NCBI GenBank assembly: GCA_025351985.1
Contig: JANXUW010000087.1
Coordinates: 1-12,944 of the forward strand
DNA from: Pseudolysobacter sp.
GTDB lineage: Bacteria > Pseudomonadota > Gammaproteobacteria > Xanthomonadales > Rhodanobacteraceae
Direction of reading: 5' to 3'
Length of the DNA: 12,944 nt
This document shows, piece by piece, positions 1 to 6,943 of the stretch. Numbering within the stretch: the first letter of the stretch is position 1; each line of letters starts with the position of its first letter. The position numbers were made by a program, and so were the translations under genes. The notes below the pieces were generated by a model. The model was given only the letters and a program-made list of their open reading frames with translations. It made no database searches and had not been told where the DNA came from.

Positions 1-164
1 CCGGCGCTTTTTCCGGCCATGGCTTTTTCCAGACCCGCAACGATATTTCCCTTGCCTTGCAGGTAGGTCAGCGGTTCACGGCCGACCGACGAATCAAGTA
101 CGTCACCGTGACCGTTGGTCAGGGTGTAAAGGAAACTGGCAACACAACGATCGGCGATCTGCAT
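1..164 (-). CDS. slyD: FKBP-type peptidyl-prolyl isomerase, SlyD-like (partial, N-terminal 54 residues)
   Basis: The start codon is the CAT at 162-164 and the frame runs open to the left edge, so only the first 54 residues are seen. The translation begins MQIADRCVASFLYTLTNG and continues with a DVLDSS segment, a PLTYLQGKGNIVAGLE segment and AMAGKSA. These match the start of the SlyD/FKBP fold: a first beta strand, the aspartate-rich loop and the (G)xG-x-I-x-G-L-E-x-A-L-x-G helix conserved in SlyD. SlyD is a cytoplasmic prolyl cis-trans isomerase and chaperone, and in enterobacteria also a metal (nickel) chaperone through a His/Cys-rich tail. That tail, if present, is outside the window. A Shine-Dalgarno-like AGGA (complement of 170-173) sits five bases before the start. 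It lies 131 bases downstream of the lysR stop on the same strand, so it may have its own promoter. The symbol rests on the N-terminus only. Confidence 0.8.
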   Translation of the reverse strand, partial: MQIADRCVASFLYTLTNGHGDVLDSSVGREPLTYLQGKGNIVAGLEKAMAGKSA

Positions 165-295
165 GAAAATCCTAGTCAATGGAAAATGAAACAACACGCC
201 ATGCCGGCGCGTTGAAATTACTCGGCGCGAAGCCTATGGCAGCGGAGGCTGCAAAGCAATCGAAATTCCCTGCGCTACAGCAGGTCGTATCGTAC

Positions 296-1210
296 CTACC
301 TGATGCCACAAGCCAGGATCAATTCCAGCAACGCGCGCACGCCAGGTTCGTCCTGCCATTCGGTACGCAGAAATATGCCGGTCTCGATCGGACGGATCGG
401 TTCGACCACCGCGATGGTGGTGACATCGAGGCCACGCATGACCGCGTCTGACGGCGGCGATGGCACCAGCGCCACACCGAGGCCAGCGTCAACCATCGCC
501 AGAATCAGCGGTGTCGAGGTCGCTTCGAGATAGATCGTCGGCTCCAATCCGAGCGCAAAAAAAGTTTCCAGCACATGCAGGCGCCCAGCCGACAAACGCT
601 CGAAAACGATCAGCGGTTCAGTAGCGATTTCCGCGAGCGATACCGCGTTGGCATTCGCCCAGCGATGTGCTCGCGGCACCGCCAGGCACCAGCCGACATT
701 GCGCCACGGATGATGCTGCAAACCACGCGGAAAATCAGTCGGCGTGCACGCACCGATCGCACAGTGCGCCTCACTCAGTAACATCGAAATCACCTGCGCC
801 TCGGCGCGTGTCGACAAGCGCAGGTTGTAGTCGGGATACTGTTTGCGAAATTCGCGCACGACATCCACCAGCACGTAGGTCATCAGGTAATGACTGGCGA
901 TCAGCTGGATTTCCTTGGTCTCGCGGCGTGGTTCGAACAGTCGTGTCAGCTCGTGGGCCTGATCGAGAAACCGCACCGCCTTTTGCAGAAATCGTTTGCC
1001 CGAGGCGGTCAGCTCGACATCGCCGCGGCGGCCACGCTCCTTTTCGTACAGGCTGGTGCCGAGTGCACTTTCGAGCGCGAGGATACGACCGCGCAAACCT
1101 TCCGAAGAAAGATGCAGGCTTTGCGCCGCGGCCTGCAAGCTGCCGACGCGCGCGAGCTCGACGAAGGCCGCGATTTGTTCGGTCGAAAGCGGCGGGATTC
1201 TGCGCGTCAT
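296..1210 (-). CDS. LysR-family transcriptional regulator (304 aa)
   Basis: A 304-residue LysR-type regulator. Residues about 8-67 form the winged HTH, with the typical LSTEQIAAFVELARVGSLQAA entry helix, a recognition helix near SSEGLRGRILALE and the wing ending in ELTASGKRFL. A linker helix follows (about 70-92). The remainder is the periplasmic-binding-protein-like effector domain, with a conserved-looking AMVDAGLGVALVP motif resembling the CysB/CysL type. I chose the ATG at 1210 because the HTH starts immediately after it; the frame stays open upstream to 1345, but those 45 residues do not look like a domain. The upstream GAG is a weak ribosome binding site. The gene is divergent from the M14 peptidase gene, and LysR proteins often control the divergent neighbour; that is inference. 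The effector is not predictable from the sequence. Confidence 0.93.
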   Translation of the reverse strand: MTRRIPPLSTEQIAAFVELARVGSLQAAAQSLHLSSEGLRGRILALESALGTSLYEKERGRRGDVELTASGKRFLQKAVRFLDQAHELTRLFEPRRETKEIQLIASHYLMTYVLVDVVREFRKQYPDYNLRLSTRAEAQVISMLLSEAHCAIGACTPTDFPRGLQHHPWRNVGWCLAVPRAHRWANANAVSLAEIATEPLIVFERLSAGRLHVLETFFALGLEPTIYLEATSTPLILAMVDAGLGVALVPSPPSDAVMRGLDVTTIAVVEPIRPIETGIFLRTEWQDEPGVRALLELILACGIR

Positions 1211-1328
1211 GATCTCGCGATGACTATTGAGTGGCAGGCATGCGCCATGCCCTAGTGTGCATTCTGATCCATATCTGGCGGTCAGCCAACAGGCTACATC
1301 GTTGCTGGCGCACTCGTCGCAGTCGTGA

Positions 1329-1358
1329 CTTATCGCCGATGACAAGCGTCCGATTCAA
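1329..1358 (-). promoter_or_regulatory. Possible sigma-70 promoter of the lysR gene
   Basis: Read on the minus strand, TTGAAT (complement of 1353-1358) is followed after 18 bases by GATAAG (complement of 1329-1334), a 4/6 match to each consensus hexamer or slightly better for the -35. It would give a leader of roughly 110 bases before the lysR ATG. It lies just beside the palindrome at 1364-1381, which fits autoregulation. Consensus matches of this quality occur by chance. Confidence 0.3.
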
Positions 1359-1363
1359 CGCTA

Positions 1364-1381
1364 GGCTTGATGCATCAAGCC
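1364..1381. promoter_or_regulatory. 18-bp perfect palindrome, candidate LysR operator
   Basis: GGCTTGATG is followed directly by its reverse complement CATCAAGCC, giving a perfect 9+9 palindrome between the divergent lysR and M14 genes. The half-site CTTGATG recurs at 1397-1403, 31 bases (about three helical turns) from the first, as expected when an activator occupies a strong and a weak site. The centre falls between two bases, so it is not a symmetric T-N11-A LysR box. Assignment to the neighbouring LysR is inference from position. Confidence 0.5.
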
Positions 1382-1454
1382 GAACTGTCGAGTTGACTTG
1401 ATGTTCAATATCGATGTTGTCCGAGTCACTCTATTTTCCAACTCCGGGGATGCC

Positions 1455-4400
1455 ATGCTGCACTACACGCGTTGTCTGATTTTCTGCGGCCTGTCGCTGG
1501 CCGCTGCCTCCGCTAGCGCGGATCCCGAAAGTACCCTCGACCATTACGCACGCGATCCGCAGCAAAAAGTGGACGAGGCCTATACGAAGAAAATCAACGA
1601 ATACACCACGGCGACGATGTTCAACTCGGCGCTGACCAATTACTTGCCGGCATCCGCCACCGTACCCACGCCAGCTAAAGTGCTCGGCGATGTGTCCGGT
1701 GCGCCGAACATGCTGCCGTATACGAAAGACGTGTATCGTTATTTCCGTCTGCTCGCCGAAAGCTCGCCGCGCGTCAAGGTATTCAGCATCGGCAAGAGCG
1801 AGGAAGGCCGCGAGATGATCGCCGTCGCGATCGCCGATGAAGCTTTGCTCGCCGATCTCAAGGACAACGATGCGCGCCTGGCTCAGCTCGCCGATCCGCG
1901 CACGATCGGCATGGACGATGCAAAAGCTTCGGCGTTGGTCGCAAAAACCACACCGGTGTATTACCTCACGGGCGCCATCCATTCGACCGAGACCGGCGCA
2001 CCGACGTCGCTGATGGAACTCGCTTATCGCCTGGTCGTCGACGATGCGCCCTACATCAAGGGCATCCGCAGCCGCGTCATCACGCTGATCACGCCGGTAG
2101 TGGAACCGGACGGGCGCGATCGCATGGTCGACCTGTACAACTGGCATCGTGCCCATCCCGGCGAAAACCATCCGCCGCTTTTGTATTGGGGCCATTACGT
2201 CGCGCACGACAATAATCGCGATGCGATGGGCATGACGTTGAACCTCACGCGCAACGTGATGAACACCTACGTCGGTTGGCATGCGCAGGTGCTGCACGAC
2301 CTGCATGAATCGGTGCCGTTCCTGTACGACAACACCATCGGCGATGGTCCGTACAACGCGTGGGTCGATCCGATCCTGACCAACGAGTGGCAGCAGCTCG
2401 GCTGGGACAATGTGCAGCAGATGACCCAGTTCGGCATGCCCGGCGTGTTCACGCATGGCGATTTCGATACCTGGAGCCCGGGCTATCTGATGTTCATCGC
2501 AGCGATGCATAACGGCATCAGCCGGCTGTATGAAACCTTCGGCAATCATGGCGCGGATACCGAGGAGCGCATCCTCTCGCCGGACGAATATTCGCGTACC
2601 TGGTATCGGCAGAATCCGCCGCTCGCGAAAGTCACCTGGTCGCAGCGCAACAACAACAACTACACACAGACTGCGCTGCTCAGCACGCTGAATTATTTCG
2701 CAGACAACAGCAAGCAGTTTCTGCAGAATTTCTATCGCAAGAGCAAGCGTTCGATCGAGAAACCGGCGAACGGCGGGCCGGCGGCCTACGTGCTTTCGGC
2801 CGAGGATGCACACCTCGGCGCGCAGGCGGAATTGCTGCGCATTCTGCAATTGCAGCATGTCGAAATCCAGCGCGCCGGCAGCGCATTCACGGCGCAAGTG
2901 ATCGCGCCGCCGGAAAAGAAAGACGACAACAAATCGAACGATAGAACTGCCGGATCCAAGGAAAAATCCGCCGATACGGCGAAAGACACCAAGCCGAAAC
3001 TGATCGCGCGGAATTTTGCCGCAGGCAGCTACATCGTGCGCATGGATCAACCGTATTCGCGTATCGCCGACGCCCTGCTTGATCGCCAATACTGGGCGCC
3101 GGAAGATGCGCAGAAACATCCCTACGACGATACCGGCTGGTCGATGGGCGATCAGTTCGGTACCGAAGTCGTGCGCGTCGTCGATACGAATATTCTCGGC
3201 GTCGCGGCGCAAGCCGTTGCGGGCACGATCACCGCGCCCGGCGGCGTGCAGGGCGACGGCAATATTCATGTGATCGACAACCACGCCGATATCGCGCTGA
3301 TCACCTTGCGTTATGCGTTCAAGGGCGCGGATATCACGGTCGCCGAAAAAGCGTTCGATGCAAACGGTCGGCATTTCAACGCCGGCGCTTTGATCGTGCG
3401 CGGCATGAGCGGAAAATCCTTCGCCGACAGCCTCACCGAACTCGGCCTGCAAGCCTATGCGCTGAACAGTGCGCCGAACGTGGCGACGCATCGCCTGAGT
3501 GCGCCGCGCATCGCCCTCATGCACACGTGGCTGAGCACGCAGACCGAAGGCTGGTGGCGCATGGCGCTGGACAAGCTCAAGGTGCCGTACAGCTACATCA
3601 ACACGCAGACGGTTGCACGCGAAGACGATCTGCGACGCAAGTACGACGTGATCCTGTTCGGGCCGGTCGGTGTGGACAGCTCGCAACTGATCGTCGACGG
3701 CCTGCCGATGTGGGGCAATGTCATGCCGTGGAAAACCACGGCGCTGACGCCGAACATGGGCAACATCGACAGCACCGATGACATCCGTCCCGGCCTCGGC
3801 GGCGCCGGCGTGGCGCATCTGCGAAAATTCATCGAGCAAGGCGGCCTGTTCGTCACCTCGGAAGACAGCGCGAAATTTGCCATCGACATGGGCCTCGCGC
3901 CCGGCGTGTTCGTCGCATCGGCGAAAGATGTGCGTGTCGTCGGCAGCGTGCTCGGCGCGGAAATCGTCGATGCCGCCAGCCCGATCGCCTTCGGCTACGG
4001 CAAGAATCTCTCGATCTACAGTGCGAACGGCTTGTCGTTCACGCTGAGCAACCAGATCACCGGCAACGACGGCATCAGCAACGCCAAGGACTACAAGCGC
4101 CCGACCGGACGCGGCGGCCCGAACGAAGCCGATACGGTACAAGCCCGCAGCGATGCCGAGACACCGGCCCTGCCCTCGGCCAAGCCGTGGGAAGCGCTGA
4201 CCTTGAACGCACAGCAGCTGCGCAATAATCCGTTTGCGATCCCGACCAACCAGCAGCCGAAAACCATCGTGCGTTTCGCCGATGCGGACGACCTGCTGAT
4301 CTCAGGCCTGCTGCAAGGCGGTGGTGCGCTGGCGCAACGTGCGGCGGTGGTGGATGCGCGTCTCGGTCACGGCCACACACTGCTGTTTGCGAACAATCCG

Positions 4401-4493
4401 ATCTGGCGCGGCGAGACCATCGGCAGCTACGCGCTGGTGTTCAACGCGATGTTGAATTTCGATCATCTGGATGCGGTGGAATCGGCGAAATAA
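1455..4493 (+). CDS. Exported M14-family zinc carboxypeptidase-like protein with large C-terminal region (1012 aa)
   Basis: I start at the ATG at 1455, with GGGGA at 1446-1450 just before it, because residues 1-22 then form a clear signal peptide ending ASA before DPE. The frame also opens at a TTG at 1398, but the added residues spoil the signal peptide. Residues about 80-375 are an M14 metallopeptidase domain. The zinc pair is in IHSTETG (H176, E179), the substrate-binding NR is in DNNRD (N254, R255), the third ligand is H284 in HDLHES, and the probable general base is E360 in LYETFG. The spacings (+79, +108, +76) agree with carboxypeptidase A. A Lys/Asp-rich linker covers about 485-515. 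The C-terminal half, notably about 684-840 with FIEQGGLFVTSED, resembles a GATase-like/ThuA-like fold without an obvious catalytic Cys. The protein probably cleaves peptides in the periplasm or outside the cell; the substrate is unknown. It is divergent from lysR and convergent with pldA. Confidence 0.9.
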   Translation: MLHYTRCLIFCGLSLAAASASADPESTLDHYARDPQQKVDEAYTKKINEYTTATMFNSALTNYLPASATVPTPAKVLGDVSGAPNMLPYTKDVYRYFRLLAESSPRVKVFSIGKSEEGREMIAVAIADEALLADLKDNDARLAQLADPRTIGMDDAKASALVAKTTPVYYLTGAIHSTETGAPTSLMELAYRLVVDDAPYIKGIRSRVITLITPVVEPDGRDRMVDLYNWHRAHPGENHPPLLYWGHYVAHDNNRDAMGMTLNLTRNVMNTYVGWHAQVLHDLHESVPFLYDNTIGDGPYNAWVDPILTNEWQQLGWDNVQQMTQFGMPGVFTHGDFDTWSPGYLMFIAAMHNGISRLYETFGNHGADTEERILSPDEYSRTWYRQNPPLAKVTWSQRNNNNYTQTALLSTLNYFADNSKQFLQNFYRKSKRSIEKPANGGPAAYVLSAEDAHLGAQAELLRILQLQHVEIQRAGSAFTAQVIAPPEKKDDNKSNDRTAGSKEKSADTAKDTKPKLIARNFAAGSYIVRMDQPYSRIADALLDRQYWAPEDAQKHPYDDTGWSMGDQFGTEVVRVVDTNILGVAAQAVAGTITAPGGVQGDGNIHVIDNHADIALITLRYAFKGADITVAEKAFDANGRHFNAGALIVRGMSGKSFADSLTELGLQAYALNSAPNVATHRLSAPRIALMHTWLSTQTEGWWRMALDKLKVPYSYINTQTVAREDDLRRKYDVILFGPVGVDSSQLIVDGLPMWGNVMPWKTTALTPNMGNIDSTDDIRPGLGGAGVAHLRKFIEQGGLFVTSEDSAKFAIDMGLAPGVFVASAKDVRVVGSVLGAEIVDAASPIAFGYGKNLSIYSANGLSFTLSNQITGNDGISNAKDYKRPTGRGGPNEADTVQARSDAETPALPSAKPWEALTLNAQQLRNNPFAIPTNQQPKTIVRFADADDLLISGLLQGGGALAQRAAVVDARLGHGHTLLFANNPIWRGETIGSYALVFNAMLNFDHLDAVESAK

Positions 4494-4517
4494 CCTGCAG
4501 AAGCACCTGAACTACGC

Positions 4518-4545
4518 CGTCATTCCCGCCTGCGCGGGAATGACG
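4518..4545. repeat. Perfect 12-bp inverted repeat, dispersed intergenic palindrome, likely bidirectional terminator
   Basis: CGTCATTCCCGC, a four-base CTGC loop and GCGGGAATGACG form a perfect hairpin in the gap between the convergent M14 and pldA genes. The CGTCATTCCCGC...GCGGGAATGACG palindrome is a form I know from multi-copy intergenic repeats in many proteobacterial genomes. Its place between two convergent stops suggests transcription termination or mRNA 3'-end protection in both directions. There is no T-tract. Only one copy is present in this window, so its repeat nature cannot be shown here. Confidence 0.75.
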
Positions 4546-4596
4546 AGCAAAGAATCAGCACCATGCGCGAAGTGCGCCCGGCGTGGTGTGCTCAAT

Positions 4597-4618
4597 GTCC
4601 CAAGTTTGAGCTGGGGAC
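4597..4618 (-). terminator. Imperfect hairpin directly 3' of pldA
   Basis: On the minus strand GTCCCCAG, a six-base loop and CTTGGGAC form an 8-bp stem with one mismatch, starting at the base after the pldA stop codon. There is no U-tract, so this is at best a weak or Rho-aided 3' structure. The stronger palindrome at 4518-4545 follows it. Confidence 0.3.
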
Positions 4619-5725
4619 TTACAACCAATCGGTGAGCATCACACCGAGGCCGACGGTATTCTGCCGATGGTTGTAGTCGATCAGGCTGTCGCCGTAGCCC
4701 GAAAACAATTGCACGTAACCCTTCAGGTTCAGATACAGCGGAAACGTCCAGTCGAGCTTTACGGCGCCGCGGTTGTGATCGCTGTCGAGATTGTTGCGCA
4801 CGGTCAAGATGTACATGTTGCCGTCGCGTTTGTATGCGGCAACGAGGTCACCGTGGCCGAGGTAATGCGTGATGTCCGGATTGTCATCGGTCTTGTCGCT
4901 GAGACGCCACCAGCGGCGGAACTGCAGCGCAAAATCGCCGCGGTCGAATCCGATCTGCGCATACACGCGATTCCAGCTGCGCGAGAGCGGATCAGCCTGA
5001 CCGTTCGACTGATGATCGAACGCAAGGTTGATGAAACGTCCGTGCAGGCCGAACAAATCGTAATTGGTCGGGAACGCCAGAATTGCTTCGGGTTCGTAAT
5101 TGGTTTCGCGAAACGGGCGCGAGTCCGCACTGTTGTAGACCTGCCAGTTGCTCTGCTGCGTGTAGGCCGCCCAGAGATCTGCGTGGCCGAACAGAATGTC
5201 TTCGAGAATCTTGGTCTTGAAACTGACCTGAAACTTGAGTTCTTCTTTCTGATAACCGCCCGGATCGGGATTCGCCGCCTCGTGCGTCGGCGAATACGGA
5301 TGATTGTTGACGTTGTCGTTGTACACGCCGGGCAGGACGTAATTGGCGTGATGCGTGACGAAGTGGAACAGGCCGTTTTTCTCGTCGGGATCGAGTTCCC
5401 AGTGCTGCGAAACCAGTCGCCCAATCGGTGCATATTCGGGCACCGGGGGTGGCAGCCCCTGCTCGCCCTTGGGTTTTTCCGCGGACGATTTTGTAGCGTC
5501 GACAGTTTGCGCTGCAGTAGCATTTGTCGATGGTTTGCCCCCGGCATCCGCATGTCCGCTGAGCGCGTCGTAACACGCCAGCCGCTGCGAATCATTGACT
5601 ATCGTCTTGCAGTCTGCTGCATTTCCCGCGGCTATCGCCGGCGACGCGAATGCCAGCGGAAACAAGGATACGCACAGACCAAGCCACTGCGCTTTGGTAG
5701 AGTTACGGCATGAAAGAAATTTCAT
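4619..5725 (-). CDS. pldA: Outer membrane phospholipase A (OmpLA), 368 aa
   Basis: The C-terminal two thirds are unmistakably OmpLA, a 12-strand outer-membrane barrel that hydrolyses phospholipids in the outer leaflet when lipid asymmetry is lost. It is calcium dependent and dimerises to act. The catalytic triad is visible as H238 and S240 in FDHQSNGQADPLSRSWNR and N252, with the same spacing as E. coli H142/S144/N156. DDNPDITHYLGHGDL, FSGYGDSLIDYN and the terminal VGLGVMLTDWL are also family signatures. I start at 5725 because residues 1-33 make a signal peptide ending AIAA; an in-frame ATG at 5764 would add 13 residues before it. The SD is poor. Between signal and barrel is about 60-70 extra residues: a Cys pair in the C-x2-I-x6-RLxCYD motif (C39, C51), then a low-complexity Ala/Thr/Lys/Pro linker absent from E. 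coli PldA. Confidence 0.95.
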   Translation of the reverse strand: MKFLSCRNSTKAQWLGLCVSLFPLAFASPAIAAGNAADCKTIVNDSQRLACYDALSGHADAGGKPSTNATAAQTVDATKSSAEKPKGEQGLPPPVPEYAPIGRLVSQHWELDPDEKNGLFHFVTHHANYVLPGVYNDNVNNHPYSPTHEAANPDPGGYQKEELKFQVSFKTKILEDILFGHADLWAAYTQQSNWQVYNSADSRPFRETNYEPEAILAFPTNYDLFGLHGRFINLAFDHQSNGQADPLSRSWNRVYAQIGFDRGDFALQFRRWWRLSDKTDDNPDITHYLGHGDLVAAYKRDGNMYILTVRNNLDSDHNRGAVKLDWTFPLYLNLKGYVQLFSGYGDSLIDYNHRQNTVGLGVMLTDWL

Positions 5726-5848
5726 CAAAAAATAATTCCGATTCGACTGTAACGAGTCTGCCATGAACCAAGCGATGGCACCGTGACGACGCGGCTCACA
5801 TTTCAGAGTCTTGGCCTCGCGTTGTCAGGCCGATATTCGGCGATCCGG

Positions 5849-5854
5849 TATAGT
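5849..5854 (+). promoter_or_regulatory. Candidate -10 box (TATAGT) for the AI-2E transporter gene, near-leaderless start
   Basis: TATAGT matches the sigma-70 -10 consensus at five of six positions and lies 10 bases before the ATG at 5865. A transcript would begin only a few bases ahead of the start codon, leaving no room for a normal ribosome binding site. The best -35-like hexamer, TTGTCA at 5822-5827, is 21 bases away, which is too far for a standard promoter, so confidence is limited. Confidence 0.4.
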
Positions 5855-5864
5855 GTGAGTACGC

Positions 5865-6905
5865 ATGACGACTGCCATCAAGCCAGAAAAAATCCCCATG
5901 ACCCCACAGAATTTTCCAGTCACGCTCGCGAGCTGGATGCTTGCCGCTGTCGCCCTCGCGGCGGTCATCGTGCTGCAACTGCTACCGGCGCTGCTGGCGG
6001 GCCTGCTGGTGTACGAGCTGGTCGATACGCTTACGCCATTATTGCAGAAGCGCCTGCCGGGCGAACGCGCGCGCTGGCTGGCGGTAGCGCTGCTCGGCGT
6101 GCTCGTGATCGGCTTGCTGACGTGGCTGATTTTCGCTGCGGTATCGTATTTTCGCGGTGAGGCCGGCAATCCCGCCGCGCTGATGGACAAGGTAATGCTG
6201 GTGGTGGATCGCGCACGCGCGCAGTTGCCGCCGTTCATCGTCGATCGCTTGCCTGACAGCGTCGAGGACTTTCGCCTCGCGGTGATGGAGTGGCTACGCG
6301 CGCACGTCGCCGAACTGCAATTCGCCGGCAAGGAAGCCGTGCGTATTTTCATCAGCATCCTGATCGGCATGATTCTCGGCGCGCTGATCGCACTCGATCA
6401 TTCACATCAGCAACGTTCGTGGCGTCCGCTGTCGTCTGCGTTGATCGCGCGCTGTACGCGCTTTGCCACGGCATTCCGCAATGTCGTATTCGCGCAGATC
6501 AAGATTTCGCTGTTGAACACCTTGTTCACCGCGATTTTCCTGCTTGGCGTATTGCCGATTCTGGACATCCATTTGCCACTCAGCAAAACCCTCGTGGCGT
6601 TGACGTTCGTCGTCGGATTATTGCCGGTCGTCGGCAACCTGATTTCGAATACGCTGATCGTTGCGGTAGCACTTTCGGTTTCGCTGTGGGTGGCCGTGGC
6701 CGCACTGGTGTTTCTGATCCTCATCCACAAGCTCGAATATTTTCTCAACGCACGCATCGTCGGCGCGCAGATCAGCGCCAAGGCTTGGGAGTTGTTGCTC
6801 GCGATGCTGGTGATGGAAGCCGCATTCGGACCGGCCGGGATCGTCGCCGCACCGATCTATTACGCCTACCTGAAAAGCGAGCTGCAGCACGCCGAACTCG
6901 TGTAA
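5865..6905 (+). CDS. AI-2E/PerM (DUF20) family membrane transporter (346 aa)
   Basis: A polytopic inner-membrane protein of the AI-2E exporter/PerM family (PF01594). Hydrophobic segments lie at about 22-55, 70-95, 156-177, 207-235, 240-290 and 305-335, with a hydrophilic stretch at about 97-155 corresponding to the family's external loop. Signature motifs are present in the C-terminal half: GLLPVVGNLISNT (about 251-263) and HKLEYFLNARIVGAQIS (about 288-304). Family members include TqsA-like AI-2 exporters and Na+/H+ antiporter-like or permease proteins, so the substrate is not assignable. The start at 5865 is the first ATG after a -10-like TATAGT; an in-frame ATG at 5898 would remove 11 polar residues without touching the first membrane segment and is a fair alternative. 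rlmC starts 38 bases after the stop on the same strand, so co-transcription is likely. Confidence 0.88.
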   Translation: MTTAIKPEKIPMTPQNFPVTLASWMLAAVALAAVIVLQLLPALLAGLLVYELVDTLTPLLQKRLPGERARWLAVALLGVLVIGLLTWLIFAAVSYFRGEAGNPAALMDKVMLVVDRARAQLPPFIVDRLPDSVEDFRLAVMEWLRAHVAELQFAGKEAVRIFISILIGMILGALIALDHSHQQRSWRPLSSALIARCTRFATAFRNVVFAQIKISLLNTLFTAIFLLGVLPILDIHLPLSKTLVALTFVVGLLPVVGNLISNTLIVAVALSVSLWVAVAALVFLILIHKLEYFLNARIVGAQISAKAWELLLAMLVMEAAFGPAGIVAAPIYYAYLKSELQHAELV

Positions 6906-6943
6906 CGCGATTCAGCGCGCTTGTATCGGCCACGGATTTCTCG

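Noticed and set aside
179..451. A 90-codon plus-strand frame crossing the lysR 3' end
   Set aside because: No ribosome binding site and no recognisable protein; half of it is antisense to the LysR effector domain.
1211..1345. 45-residue N-terminal extension of the LysR regulator
   Set aside because: The HTH begins just after the ATG at 1210; the extension is Cys/His-rich without similarity to any domain and would overlap the predicted lysR promoter.
1431..4142. A 903-codon open frame on the minus strand inside the M14 gene
   Set aside because: It is the antisense shadow of a high-GC coding sequence. Its translation is Arg/His/Val-rich without any domain, while the plus strand has a complete M14 active site.
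4667..5713. A 348-codon plus-strand frame opposite pldA
   Set aside because: Antisense shadow; the pldA frame carries the full OmpLA triad and a signal peptide, and the plus frame has no recognisable protein.
6290..6943. Upstream extension of the rlmC frame to 607 codons
   Set aside because: It overlaps the AI-2E transporter gene in another frame. The RlmC Cys motif must be N-terminal, so 6944 is the start.
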